A stretch of DNA of 64,000 nucleotides from positions 5,270,001-5,334,000 of the forward strand of contig OW818658.1 in the NCBI GenBank assembly GCA_942492815.1, written 5' to 3'. Numbering within the stretch: the stretch's first letter is position 1; each line of letters begins with the position of its first letter. The position numbers and the translations under genes are program-made. Positions 36,695 through 46,084 of this stretch are shown here, piece after piece. This stretch comes from JAEUWI01 sp942492815. Lineage in GTDB: Bacteria > Hydrogenedentota > Hydrogenedentia > Hydrogenedentales > JAEUWI01. The notes beneath the pieces are model-generated. The model did not search any database and was not told the origin of the DNA. It saw nothing but the letters and a program-made list of their open reading frames with translations.

Positions 36695-36724
36695 TTGACG
36701 CTTCTGCGAGCAACCGACTACAAT
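36695..36724 (+). promoter_or_regulatory. Sigma-70-type promoter of ettA
   Basis: TTGACG at 36695-36700 and TACAAT at 36719-36724 with an 18-base spacer, each five of six matches to consensus, 67 bases before the ettA start. Confidence 0.55.
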
Positions 36725-36790
36725 ACGCGGCGCTTTTCCCCCGATTTTTCCACCCATCCGGCTTGCCCGGCTATGCCCGAACGAGGATCC

Positions 36791-38467
36791 ATGGCAGAAC
36801 AATTTATCTTCACAATGTATGGTCTGAATAAGTACTACGGCCAGAAGCAGGTGCTTAAAGATATCAACCTGAGCTTCTACCCCGGCGCCAAGATCGGCAT
36901 CGTGGGCGAGAACGGCTCCGGTAAATCCACGGTCCTCAAAATTATGGCGGGCATGGACGACGACTTTCTGGGCAAGGCCGAACTGACCAAGGGCTTCACC
37001 CGGGGCATCGTGCTGCAAGAGCCGATCCTCGATCCCGAGCTCACCGTGCGCCAGGCCCTTGAGGCTTCTTTCGGCGAGATCATGGCCATGTTGAAGGCCT
37101 TCGAGGATCTCGGCATGAAGATGGCCGAGCCCATGTCCGACGACGATATGGAGGCCTGCATGGAGAAAATGGGCGCGCTCCAGGACAAGCTGGATGCCGC
37201 CGACGCGTGGAACCTGGAACAGGTGCTGAACCAGGCCAGCGAAGCCCTATGCCTTCCTGAAGACGACCGAAAGATCGGCGTCCTTTCCGGCGGCGAGAAG
37301 CGGCGCGTGGCCCTGTGCAAGGCCCTGCTGGAGAAGCCCGACCTGCTGCTCCTCGACGAACCCACCAACCATCTCGATGCCGAGACGGTGGACTGGCTCG
37401 AAGTGCAGTTGCGCGAATATCCCGGCACGGTCATCATCGTGACCCACGACCGCTACTTCCTCGACAATGTGACCAAATGGATCCTGGAACTCGATCATGG
37501 CGTCGGCGTTCCGTGGGAAGGCAACTACTCCGGCTGGCTCTCGCAGAAGCTGGAAAAGATGGCGGCCCAGGAGAAGAAGGGCTCCGCCCGCGCCCAGGCC
37601 CTCGAGCGCGAGCTCAAGTGGATCCGCATGAGCAGCGCCGATCGCCACGAGCTCAACCGCACCCGCCTTTCGGAATACGAGCAGATGCTGGCGAAAGAAG
37701 CCGCCGCGCAGAACGCCGACAGCGCGACGATCCAGATCGCGCCCGGACCCGAGCTCGGCCAGCAGGTTATCGAGTGCAAGTCCGCCGCCAAGGCCTATGG
37801 CGACGACGTGCTCTACAAGGATCTCGACTTCATCATCCCTCGCTCCGCCATCGTGGGCCTCGTCGGTCCCAACGGCACCGGCAAGACCACCCTCTTCCGC
37901 ATGATCCTGGGCCAGGAACAGCCCGACGCGGGCGAGGTCTTCGTCGGCCCCTCCGTCAGCCTTTCCTATGTCGATCAGGAGCGCAGCTCCATCGCGGGCG
38001 ACGTGAGTCTCATCGATGAAGTGGCCGGTGGCGCCGATTTCGTGAAGATCGGCAAGCAGGAAGTCTCCGTGCGCCAATACCTCGCCCGCTTCGGCTTCAA
38101 GGGGGCTGACCAGCAGAAAATGGCCAACCAGCTTTCCGGCGGTGAACGCAACCGCTGCAACCTGGCGAAGCTCCTGAAAGAGGGCGGCAACGTCCTGCTC
38201 CTCGACGAACCGACCAACGACCTCGACGTCAACACCCTGCGCCTCCTCGAAGAGGCCCTGCTCAACTTCGGCGGCTGCGCCCTTGTCATCAGCCACGACC
38301 GTTTCTTCCTCGACCGCGTCTGCACCCACCTTCTCGTTTTCGAGGGACAGGGCAACGTCCGCTGGTTCGAAGGGAACTACCAGGACTACGAGGCTTGGCG
38401 CGTGAAGGAACTGGGCAGCAAGCTCTTCGAAAACCGCCGCGCACGGTACAGGAAGCTGCGGAAGTAG
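36791..38467 (+). CDS. ettA: ABC-F protein EttA (energy-dependent translational throttle)
   Basis: A 558-residue ABC-F ATPase, the normal EttA length. Two ATP-binding cassettes are complete: Walker A GENGSGKST (39-47) with the signature LSGGEKRR, and GPNGTGKTT (359-367) with LSGGERNR. The arm and linker insertions characteristic of EttA are present, and no membrane segment exists. EttA binds the ribosomal E site and gates the first elongation step according to ATP level. The frame is open 61 codons upstream, but the ATG at 36791 follows GAGG and starts the conserved MAEQFIFTMYGL. A clear promoter lies just upstream. Confidence 0.95.
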   Translation: MAEQFIFTMYGLNKYYGQKQVLKDINLSFYPGAKIGIVGENGSGKSTVLKIMAGMDDDFLGKAELTKGFTRGIVLQEPILDPELTVRQALEASFGEIMAMLKAFEDLGMKMAEPMSDDDMEACMEKMGALQDKLDAADAWNLEQVLNQASEALCLPEDDRKIGVLSGGEKRRVALCKALLEKPDLLLLDEPTNHLDAETVDWLEVQLREYPGTVIIVTHDRYFLDNVTKWILELDHGVGVPWEGNYSGWLSQKLEKMAAQEKKGSARAQALERELKWIRMSSADRHELNRTRLSEYEQMLAKEAAAQNADSATIQIAPGPELGQQVIECKSAAKAYGDDVLYKDLDFIIPRSAIVGLVGPNGTGKTTLFRMILGQEQPDAGEVFVGPSVSLSYVDQERSSIAGDVSLIDEVAGGADFVKIGKQEVSVRQYLARFGFKGADQQKMANQLSGGERNRCNLAKLLKEGGNVLLLDEPTNDLDVNTLRLLEEALLNFGGCALVISHDRFFLDRVCTHLLVFEGQGNVRWFEGNYQDYEAWRVKELGSKLFENRRARYRKLRK

Positions 38468-38480
38468 AAACGATATGACT

Positions 38481-38503
38481 GAAAAAATGTTCTGTATTTT
38501 TTC
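38481..38503. promoter_or_regulatory. A/T hairpin between ettA and the restriction-modification genes
   Basis: GAAAAAAT (38481-38488) pairs with ATTTTTTC (38496-38503) around a seven-base loop, nine bases before the methyltransferase ATG. It could be a weak terminator for ettA or an operator site for the methyltransferase; both are speculative. Confidence 0.35.
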
Positions 38504-38511
38504 GACCCGAG

Positions 38512-39438
38512 ATGATACTATTTCCAAGTAACGTCGGCCATAAGTTTCGTATTTGGGAGATATCAGGCGTGGAAGCACGAAGACCAGAGGGTACCGGGCG
38601 CTTGGCGATCAACGGTTCCACAATCTTTGAGGGTGATGCCCTCGCCGTGCTCAAACGCCTCCCGGCCCGATCCGTCCAATGCGTTGTGACGTCGCCCCCC
38701 TACTGGGGTTTGCGCGACTACGGCATCGATGGTCAAATTGGTCTGGAGAAGACCCTGCCGGAATTCATAGGCGGCCTCGCCGATGTCTTCGATGAGGTGC
38801 GCCGTGTGTTGAAGGACGACGGTACCCTGTGGCTGAACATTGGCGATGGGTATACCAGTGGCAATCGCGGCTGGCGCGCACCCGACAAAAAGAATCCCGC
38901 GCGGGCGATGAGCGTAAGACCAGATACGCCGGAAGGCTTGAAGTCCAAGGACCTTATGGGTGTGCCGTGGCGCTTGGCTTTCGCCCTGCAAGATAGGGGC
39001 TGGTACTTGCGCACCGATATTATCTGGAACAAGCCCAACGCCATGCCGGAAAGCGTCAAGGATCGTCCGACGCGGTCCCACGAATACCTCTTCATGATGA
39101 CCAAATCGGAGAAGTACTACTACGACGTTGAATCGGTTAAGGAATCCACGGGCACGAGCACGCGTAACCGCCGGTCAGTCTGGGATGTGAATACCCAGGC
39201 TTTTCCCAAGGCGCACTTTGCCACGTTCCCGACCGAACTGGTGCGGCCCTGCGTCTTGGCGGGAAGCAAGCCGGGCGATTTGGTGTTGGATCCGTTCTTT
39301 GGCTCCGGTACCGTTGGGGTCGTCTGCCAGGACACGGGACGCAATTACGTGGGGATTGAATTGAACAGCGAATACGTCGCAATCGCCCTGGAACGGTTGA
39401 CGGCGCTGGAAAACTCCCCGGCCCGGGTTGTTGTATAA
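38512..39438 (+). CDS. Beta-class DNA methyltransferase of the XcyI/Cfr9I-like modification type
   Basis: A 308-residue DNA methyltransferase with the permuted beta-class order: catalytic motif TSPPYWGLRDYG (Ser61-Pro-Pro-Tyr64) early, and the AdoMet-binding DPFFGSG (260-266) late. The SPPY form is typical of N4-cytosine methylation, as in enzymes protecting CCCGGG. The stop overlaps the start of the next gene, an XcyI-type endonuclease, by 11 bases, supporting a matched type II system. The start is uncertain: a GTG at 38569 with GGGAG upstream is an alternative to the ATG at 38512. No controller (C) protein gene is visible. Confidence 0.88.
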   Translation: MILFPSNVGHKFRIWEISGVEARRPEGTGRLAINGSTIFEGDALAVLKRLPARSVQCVVTSPPYWGLRDYGIDGQIGLEKTLPEFIGGLADVFDEVRRVLKDDGTLWLNIGDGYTSGNRGWRAPDKKNPARAMSVRPDTPEGLKSKDLMGVPWRLAFALQDRGWYLRTDIIWNKPNAMPESVKDRPTRSHEYLFMMTKSEKYYYDVESVKESTGTSTRNRRSVWDVNTQAFPKAHFATFPTELVRPCVLAGSKPGDLVLDPFFGSGTVGVVCQDTGRNYVGIELNSEYVAIALERLTALENSPARVVV

Positions 39439-40420
39439 CGTGGGATCGCAGAAGCCGATACGAATCCCCGACCCGGCGATGCAAGCGGACTTCTCCATGG
39501 CGCTGCTTCACCTGCGTAAGACCATGCTACAAGATGCACTGGGCGATGCAATCGAACAACTGGAGTTGAGCCAAGTTGACCGGGAGCTGGCGGCGCTGGC
39601 TCCCGCGGAGTCCCTTAAGACGCTTGCGCGAAAAGGCCTGAGGGGCGAGTTGCTCTTCGCGGTTCCCTGCGTCCTCACTCAGAATCCCCAATTGCTGGGT
39701 TACTATCGGTTGCTCCTCGGGCACAGCAAGAAGATCTTTTACACCGGCGAAACAGGGCTCACGGCATTTAAGCGCTTGGAAGAAGCGGGCATGCTGGCTC
39801 CCGTGCTGGCACCGAGGCTGGAAGAATTGTGCGCGAGCCTGAATGAGATGGCCGCACGGCTTATGGAGGGCGTGGGCTCCGATCGGATGAGCCTTTCGCT
39901 CCTCGACGATCTGACCTTGTTGACGCTCGGTCCCCAATTACGGGGTGGAGAAAATGTCAAAAAAGGCATGACCGCCATCACCACCGTATTCGACGTGATT
40001 CACGAAATTGTCCGGGAATACGCTACCGTTGCAAAGAGCGATCGGATTGTACTGACCAATGCGGCGGGGCGCACGGTATCGATCCAGTTCTCGGCGGATC
40101 CCGACATTGTGATTCGGGAAGAAATGTCTGGAGGCGGTCACCGCGATTTGATCGCGATAGAAGTCAAAGGCGGCACAGATTTTTCCAACATTCACAATCG
40201 AATTGGCGAAGCGGAGAAAAGCCATCAGAAGGCTCGGGCACGCGGATTTGTCGAGTGTTGGACGGTTGTCAACGTCTCCCGCTTCGATCCGGCCATGGCC
40301 CACCAGGAGTCGCCGTCGACGGACCGGTTCTACACGATGACGGCACTCAGTTCGGCGGAAGGGCTGGAGTATTCCGACTTCCGGAGTAGAATTATCGGCG
40401 CGGCGGGGATCAGCGGGTAG
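39428..40420 (+). CDS. XcyI-family type II restriction endonuclease
   Basis: A 330-residue protein that I recognise as an XcyI-type endonuclease: LRGELLFAVPCVLTQNP followed by LLGYYRLLLGHS is characteristic. A candidate PD-(D/E)xK centre is Asp224/Asp226 in SADPDIVIRE with Glu245-x-Lys247 in AIEVKGG. XcyI and related enzymes cut CCCGGG, so that is the predicted site; it is inferred from family. The partner methyltransferase overlaps by 11 bases at the start. CCCGGG occurs many times in the window, so the site is not avoided and protection must rely on methylation. Confidence 0.82.
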   Translation: MLYNVGSQKPIRIPDPAMQADFSMALLHLRKTMLQDALGDAIEQLELSQVDRELAALAPAESLKTLARKGLRGELLFAVPCVLTQNPQLLGYYRLLLGHSKKIFYTGETGLTAFKRLEEAGMLAPVLAPRLEELCASLNEMAARLMEGVGSDRMSLSLLDDLTLLTLGPQLRGGENVKKGMTAITTVFDVIHEIVREYATVAKSDRIVLTNAAGRTVSIQFSADPDIVIREEMSGGGHRDLIAIEVKGGTDFSNIHNRIGEAEKSHQKARARGFVECWTVVNVSRFDPAMAHQESPSTDRFYTMTALSSAEGLEYSDFRSRIIGAAGISG

Positions 40421-40543
40421 GCTGATTCGACCCCAAGGCAGGCACCTACTCCCGGATTTCATGGTATGCATGCTTCACGGTCTGCTACGATTCAAACAAA
40501 TTTCTTCCGCAATTCGCCAATACGCGAAAACATCGAACGAAAC

Positions 40544-41869
40544 ATGCCAGACACTCCCAATATTGATACCGCCGCGGAAATGGCCGCGTTGCGGGAGCAG
40601 CTCACCCGCTATGCCAGCGAGGCGGAGGGCTTTCGCCGTGAATTTTTGCGTATCCACGCCGACCTCGATCTGCGCGAGCGCGCCATGGAAGCGACGGATG
40701 AGGGTATCGTCATTTTCGACGTGCGCGAGCCCGGCACGCCCATCGTCTATGTCAACACGGGTTTCGAGCGGCAGACGGGCTATACGCGCGCCGAAGTGCT
40801 CAAGAAGAGCGCGCGCTTTATCCACGGTCCGGAAACGGACCCCGGCACGCTGCTGCGGATCCGTCGGGCTATCGACGAGCGCCAGTCCTACACCGCCGAG
40901 CTGGTCAGCTATCGCAAGGACGGGTCGCCTTTCTGGAACCGCATTTCGCTGAATCCCATCCGCAATGAGGCGGGCGAAATCACTCACTTCGTGGCGATCC
41001 AGTCCGACGTCAGTGATCGCACCCAGTCCAACGCGGATGTGCAGACGGCGCTCGAACTACTGGAGAAGACGAACGTCCAGTTGACGCGGGTCAATCGCCG
41101 GATGAAGCGGAATCTTCAGACGGCGGCCAAAGTGCAGTATGCCCTGTTGCCCGAACACCTGCCCAAGGTGAAGGGGGTCACTTTCGCCTGGAAATTCAAG
41201 CCCTGCGATGAGCTGGCCGGGGACATCCTCAATATCTTCCGGATTAACCGCCAGTCGGTGGGGCTTTATTTGCTCGACGTATCGGGGCATGGCACCGCCG
41301 CCGCGTTGATGGCGGTTTCGGTCAGCCGTATGCTCTCGCCCAAGGCCCTGTCTTCGTCGCTGGTGCGCGAGGAGGATGAGTCGTCCTCGGACTACGCGGT
41401 CGTTTCTCCCGCGCGCGTGGCGGAGGAGCTCAACGTACATTTCCCCTGGGACGCGGAAACGGGCCAGTTCTTCACGCTTATCTATGGCGTGCTCGACACG
41501 GTAACCCTCGAGCTTCGCTATGTCTCCGCGGGCCATCCCGGCCCCGCTCATTTCGTGAGGGGACAGGCACCGGTGATCACGCGGAGCAGCGGCATGCCCA
41601 TCGGCCTCGCTCTGGAACCCTACGTGGAGCAGAGCATCCAACTGGCCCCGGGCGATCGACTCCACCTCTATTCCGATGGGGTTACCGAGGCCATGAACGA
41701 TGGGCGCGAACTCTTCGGCGTGAACAGACTCCTCGAAAGCCTGCACTGCAAAGGCGATTGTCCGCTGGCGGATTGCCAGGACAAGCTCATGCAGGAGTTG
41801 GAGGCCTTCCGAGGCAGTTCACGCTTCGACGATGACATCTCGCTCGTGTCCCTCGAAGTGTTGCCGTAG
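40544..41869 (+). CDS. PAS-PP2C (SpoIIE-type) serine phosphatase
   Basis: A 441-residue signalling phosphatase. An N-terminal coiled coil (about 10-45) precedes a PAS/LOV-like domain (about 45-165). A second coiled coil leads to a SpoIIE/RsbU-type PP2C domain (about 205-440) with the metal-binding Asp residues in ELAGDIL, LDVSGHGTAAALM, YSDGVTEAMN and DDDISLV. The PAS helix reads KKSARFIHG where true LOV photoreceptors have GRNCRFLQG: the flavin-bonding Cys is Ala, so blue-light adduct chemistry is not expected. Such proteins usually dephosphorylate anti-sigma-factor antagonists. The ATG at 40544 was preferred over 40466, which adds 26 unconserved residues; neither has a good ribosome site. 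Confidence 0.87.
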   Translation: MPDTPNIDTAAEMAALREQLTRYASEAEGFRREFLRIHADLDLRERAMEATDEGIVIFDVREPGTPIVYVNTGFERQTGYTRAEVLKKSARFIHGPETDPGTLLRIRRAIDERQSYTAELVSYRKDGSPFWNRISLNPIRNEAGEITHFVAIQSDVSDRTQSNADVQTALELLEKTNVQLTRVNRRMKRNLQTAAKVQYALLPEHLPKVKGVTFAWKFKPCDELAGDILNIFRINRQSVGLYLLDVSGHGTAAALMAVSVSRMLSPKALSSSLVREEDESSSDYAVVSPARVAEELNVHFPWDAETGQFFTLIYGVLDTVTLELRYVSAGHPGPAHFVRGQAPVITRSSGMPIGLALEPYVEQSIQLAPGDRLHLYSDGVTEAMNDGRELFGVNRLLESLHCKGDCPLADCQDKLMQELEAFRGSSRFDDDISLVSLEVLP

Positions 41870-41883
41870 CCCGGCCGTCCTTC

Positions 41884-43587
41884 TCAGGTGCCCCAGCGGG
41901 CCATGGCGAAGACGAACCATACCATGAGGCCCACGCAGACCCACAGGGTCACAAAGCCCACTGCTCCCACCAGCGAGAGCATCGGGAACTCAAAGTCGGG
42001 GTGATTGAAGAGCTTTCGGGGGACATCCGGCTGGACACCCGCCGGCAGGCTAAAGGGCTCCCGCATGTGGGGTTCGTCGCCGCGCACGGGCGTGTGGAGG
42101 CAATTGTAGAAGCGGTCGAGCTGGGCTTTGGGCAACCTCGGCGTGAGAAGGCTCACGACGATGCACAATCCGAAGCCCGTGGAGAGATAGCAGAACATCT
42201 GCCATGAAATCCGGAACTTCCCGTCCCACACCATGAACTCGGGGAGGTTGGTCGCCGCCCAGGCATTGAATCCATCGGTGCCCGTCAGGAGCACGACGGC
42301 GAAGGCACCCAGGGTGCCGGCCCACGCCCCGGCGGGGGTTGCGCGCCGCCAGTAGAGGCCGATCCAGAAGGCGGCCCCCATCATGGCCTGAATCTTCCAG
42401 AAGGTTTCCAGGCCGGCGGGCACGTTTTCGAAAGCGAAGGCGAAAGTGATGCTCACAATGACGATGATCATGCCCGAGATTCGGCCGACGTTTACATAAT
42501 GACCTTCTTCCCGGTCTTTCACCAGGTAGCGGCGATAAAAATTCTGCGTGAATAGGCCGGAGGACGCCACCATGAAGGCGTCGCAGGAGGACATGACCGA
42601 GGCGAGGAGTGCGGCCAGGAAGACCCCCACGAGGCCGGGCAGTACCGTCGGGAGCAACTCGCGCGCCATCTGACCGTAGACGAGATCGGGGTGGAGATCG
42701 GGGCGCGTCTTCATGTAGAGCGCGACGCCGCAGAGCCCGGTGAGCATCCACGCGACGGTGCAGACGCGTTTGAGCAGGTTGCCGCACGCGAAGCCCACGC
42801 GCCCGTCGAGCTCCGTGCGACCCGCCGCGCACACGCCCATGATGTGGGGCTGGGTCACAATGCCGATCAGGGCGTTCAGGCCGAACATGGCGATGTGGAA
42901 GCCATTAATTTCACCGGGCGCGACCAGGCTGAACATGTGAGGATCGGTAATGGACTCGTGGAGGCCCGTGAAGCCGCCCACAACCTTTAATGCGATCGGC
43001 AGGATCATGAACGACAGGATGATGGTGAGAATACCCTGCATGAGATCGGTCACGATCGCGGCGGCCAGACCTCCGGCCATGCCATAGGCGACAAATAGGA
43101 CCGTGGTAATCAGCACCGATGCTGTCTGGCCGATGCCCCCGTCGGTAATGGCCTCGATGAACTTGGAAGAGGCCAGCATGATCACGCCGATGTTCACGGA
43201 GAGCTGGAGCACCCCCACGAGGGTGTAGAGCGCCGCCGTGCTCTTGTCATAGCGGTACTCGAAGTAGTCCCCCGTGGTGAGTGCGCGCATCCGGCGGAAG
43301 GCCGGCGCGATGAGCCAGTAAAAGGGTGTGGCGAAAAGCCATAGCCAGGCGTACCAGATGCCGGAGAGGCCGTTGGTGTAGGTTTTCGCGGCCACGCCCA
43401 CGGCGTCATTGCCGCTGGTGCCCGCGCCGAAGGAAAAGAAGACCATGGAGACCTTGCCGAAATTCCGGCCCCCCATGAAGAAATCGGCGGTATCCTTGAT
43501 GCGCCGTGCCGTCCACAGGCCGATCGCGGTGACGGAGACCAGATAGGCGATCAGGGCCAGCCAATCCCAGGGGGTTAATCCAAACAT
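41884..43587 (-). CDS. Sodium:solute symporter (SSS family)
   Basis: A 567-residue transporter with about 13 to 14 membrane helices. The opening DWLALIAYLVSVTAIGLWTARR, FMGGRN, and the fifth-helix core typical of SSS proteins (GGLAAAIVTDLMQG) are present. The family imports sugars, amino acids or other organic solutes with sodium; the solute cannot be read here. The C-terminal extension (about 475-530) is cytoplasmic before a last helix. The ATG at 43587 has GGGAG upstream; the frame is open 22 more codons. It converges on the PAS-PP2C gene with 14 bases between stops. Confidence 0.9.
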   Translation of the reverse strand: MFGLTPWDWLALIAYLVSVTAIGLWTARRIKDTADFFMGGRNFGKVSMVFFSFGAGTSGNDAVGVAAKTYTNGLSGIWYAWLWLFATPFYWLIAPAFRRMRALTTGDYFEYRYDKSTAALYTLVGVLQLSVNIGVIMLASSKFIEAITDGGIGQTASVLITTVLFVAYGMAGGLAAAIVTDLMQGILTIILSFMILPIALKVVGGFTGLHESITDPHMFSLVAPGEINGFHIAMFGLNALIGIVTQPHIMGVCAAGRTELDGRVGFACGNLLKRVCTVAWMLTGLCGVALYMKTRPDLHPDLVYGQMARELLPTVLPGLVGVFLAALLASVMSSCDAFMVASSGLFTQNFYRRYLVKDREEGHYVNVGRISGMIIVIVSITFAFAFENVPAGLETFWKIQAMMGAAFWIGLYWRRATPAGAWAGTLGAFAVVLLTGTDGFNAWAATNLPEFMVWDGKFRISWQMFCYLSTGFGLCIVVSLLTPRLPKAQLDRFYNCLHTPVRGDEPHMREPFSLPAGVQPDVPRKLFNHPDFEFPMLSLVGAVGFVTLWVCVGLMVWFVFAMARWGT

Positions 43588-43863
43588 GCCACGTCTCCCA
43601 TCCCGTTTCGTATCCCATTGCACGAAGCGTCCATGGTAGTCCAGGCGGGACAAGCCCTGTCAAGCCGGAGGGGAATTTCCGGAGGCTGAAAAGCCCCCAC
43701 TCCATACCCCCCCCTGCATTTAATGCCATTGCCCTGGTCACCGCGGCACATTGACTGCCGTGCTCGCCCTGCGTAAGGTATGGGGTGGTGCTGTCCGCCG
43801 CCTCTTCGTACGGGTGTTACGGTAGAGAACGGCGGGGCGGCCGAATTCGGGAGTCCTTCATCC

Positions 43864-45531
43864 ATGCGCATCAACGGAACGCTCTTCGTTGTCTTTACCT
43901 TGCTGGCCGTCTTCTGGGGCGTCAAGCTGCTTTTCGGGATTTTCCTGGGCACCCCGTCGCTCCCGCCCGGCGGCGGCAACGGGACGGTCGCCACCAAAGA
44001 GGACAAGATCCAGGCGCTCCTGTCCGGCGAGTTCAAGCGTCAGCCGAAAAAGAATCCGGTGGAAGGTTCGGGGCTGCTGCGCTGCGTCGTGCATGCCGGG
44101 GATGGCGGCACCGTGGAAGGCGCGACGGTCCGTCTGAGCCCCGTTGATCCCGAGGCGAATCCCATCGAGGCGGAAAAAGAGTTTCCCTATTACTGGGAAG
44201 CATCCTCCAGTTCGAAAGGGGTGGTTGAGTTCCGGACCCTGCCCGAAGGCGATTTCTTAATCCTCGCTTCAAAAGAAAGCGCCAACGGACTCGCCCTCGT
44301 GAAGGTGAATGAACGAGGCGCTTTCGCCGAGGCCGAAGTCTCCCTCTGGCCGGGTGAGGCCCGGCGGGGTGAGGTGATCGCGGATGGGAAACCCGTCCCC
44401 GATGCGCGAATTGTCCCGGTTCATGCGGCGGACTTCCCGGATGATTCAGGGCCCTTCCGGCACCTGCCGGTTGCGACGGAGCCCGACGGAACCTTCACAC
44501 ATCCGCTGTTGCCTGCGGGAACCTGGCAACTCCTGATTTCGGCCCCGGGCTTTGCCCCGAAACTCGTTTCGGCCGATGAAGACGGTGTGTTTCGGGCGGC
44601 GCTGGAGCGGGGCGAGAAGTTGGCCGGTCGCGTGGTGCGCGACGAAGGGGAGCGCCCCGTGAATAACGCCAAAGTCGAGCTGGCTGCGGCTGACCGCGCG
44701 GGCGAACACTACAGCACCCGTGCTAACGGTCAGGGCTATTTCACTTTTGACACGCTCCGGCCCGGCGACTACACGCTCCGTCTGGCACCGGGTGACTTGC
44801 GCGCGGAAATGAAGGTCACCGTGTCCGCCCAACATCTGGAAGCAGCGCCCGCGGCCACCCCGCTGTCGCGCAACATGAAGATCGATCCCCTCACCGGGAC
44901 AGCCGTGGCCACCGACCAGTCCGCCCTGCCGTCGCCCGGGCCCGTGCCGGCAGTCGCAGCGCCGCCTGTGCTTCAATTGCGTGCCCGGGCCTCGGGCTCA
45001 CTGCGCGGGCGGATTCTGGAGGCTGGGGCCGATGTGGGTGTCCCCGGCGTCGTTGTACAGCTTTTCCAGCCGGAAAGCGCCATTCTCGTGGCGGCGGCGA
45101 AATCGGATCAGGCTGGATACTACCAGTTCAAGTCCCTCGCGCCGGGAAACTATCAGGCGGCGACCGATCGCACCCTGGGACGGGTCTTCGTACCCGAGGG
45201 CGACGGTGTTGCGGTGGTGGAGGAGGGGGGAACTCCGACGGGTCCCGTGCTTCGCGAGGTGTCCGGCGTGTCGCTCGCCGGCGTGGTGCTCGATGGGGAT
45301 GGGCGGCCCGTGCCGGTGGCGATCATAGTCGTGCGTATCCAGAACCATCCCGGAGCCCCGCTGACCTTCGGCGCGGATCAGGCCGGCCAGTTTCTGGCCA
45401 CGGGATTTCACGGAGCGGATCAGGTGGAAGTTCGGGCCGTGCTGCTGGGGAGTGAATCGGCCTCGTTCGGGCCCGTAACCATCGGCCCTTCGGGCCTGCA
45501 GGATATCGTGCTTCGCTTTCCAATCCCTTGA
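43864..45531 (+). CDS. Membrane-anchored protein with carboxypeptidase-regulatory-like repeats
   Basis: A 555-residue protein with one N-terminal membrane anchor (about 5-30) and a large outside part built of several Ig-like units of the carboxypeptidase-D regulatory type. These show as recurring patterns such as VRLSPVD...FRTLPEGDFLIL, GYFTFDTLRPGDYTLRL, and GYYQFKSLAPGNYQAA; I count about four to five units. The spacer near 365-395 is Pro/Ala-rich. This architecture is common in surface proteins and adhesins, but no enzymatic domain is visible. I chose the ATG at 43864 because it starts the anchor. Confidence 0.78.
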   Translation: MRINGTLFVVFTLLAVFWGVKLLFGIFLGTPSLPPGGGNGTVATKEDKIQALLSGEFKRQPKKNPVEGSGLLRCVVHAGDGGTVEGATVRLSPVDPEANPIEAEKEFPYYWEASSSSKGVVEFRTLPEGDFLILASKESANGLALVKVNERGAFAEAEVSLWPGEARRGEVIADGKPVPDARIVPVHAADFPDDSGPFRHLPVATEPDGTFTHPLLPAGTWQLLISAPGFAPKLVSADEDGVFRAALERGEKLAGRVVRDEGERPVNNAKVELAAADRAGEHYSTRANGQGYFTFDTLRPGDYTLRLAPGDLRAEMKVTVSAQHLEAAPAATPLSRNMKIDPLTGTAVATDQSALPSPGPVPAVAAPPVLQLRARASGSLRGRILEAGADVGVPGVVVQLFQPESAILVAAAKSDQAGYYQFKSLAPGNYQAATDRTLGRVFVPEGDGVAVVEEGGTPTGPVLREVSGVSLAGVVLDGDGRPVPVAIIVVRIQNHPGAPLTFGADQAGQFLATGFHGADQVEVRAVLLGSESASFGPVTIGPSGLQDIVLRFPIP

Positions 45532-45559
45532 GGCCGGGGCTTCAATCAGGACCGTGTGC

Positions 45560-46084
45560 TCAGCAAACGCCGCCCCGTGCCGCCATGAACTCAACCACAT
45601 CGTCGTAGCCCATGAGAAGCGCCATGGCCATCGGAGTGAGCTTGCCGGTGTAGCCTTCCCGATGGTTGATGGTGGCCCCGTGCTCGATCAGAAGTTCGGC
45701 CAGATCCGAGCGCCCATTCAGGGCGCTCCAGTGCAGGGGGGTCAGGCCCTGTTCGTTTTCATGATCGACATTCGCGCCCTGCTCGATCAGGTGCTTCACC
45801 TGTTCGACATCGCCATTCTGCGTCGCCTGATGCAGCAGGCGATCAATATCACCGTCCGCACGGGCCGTAGCGGGCGCGTCGCGTACCATCTTGTGGACCG
45901 AGTGGCTCATGCCCCAATAGGCGTTCCCGTCCCCCGAGGCTTGTGGGGGAGGCGTCTCCTTCGCCGCAAGGGCGTGCTCCTGACTCAACAGCATTTCCGC
46001 CAATACGGTGTAACCGCTTTTCCGTGCGCGCGTCGTGGGGGTTTCGCCATAGGTATCCATGGTATACATCCAGGGATGATCCAT
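45560..46084 (-). CDS. Ankyrin-repeat protein
   Basis: A 174-residue cytoplasmic protein with two clear ankyrin repeats (about 82-150: VEQVKHLIEQGANVD, GLTPLHWSALNGRSDLAELLIEHGA and a third degenerate unit to the end). The N-terminal 75 residues are unlike any known domain. Ankyrin repeats mediate protein binding, so the partner is unknown. AGAGGAGAAGG precedes the ATG by about ten bases. It is convergent with the carboxypeptidase-regulatory-like gene. Confidence 0.82.
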   Translation of the reverse strand: MDHPWMYTMDTYGETPTTRARKSGYTVLAEMLLSQEHALAAKETPPPQASGDGNAYWGMSHSVHKMVRDAPATARADGDIDRLLHQATQNGDVEQVKHLIEQGANVDHENEQGLTPLHWSALNGRSDLAELLIEHGATINHREGYTGKLTPMAMALLMGYDDVVEFMAARGGVC

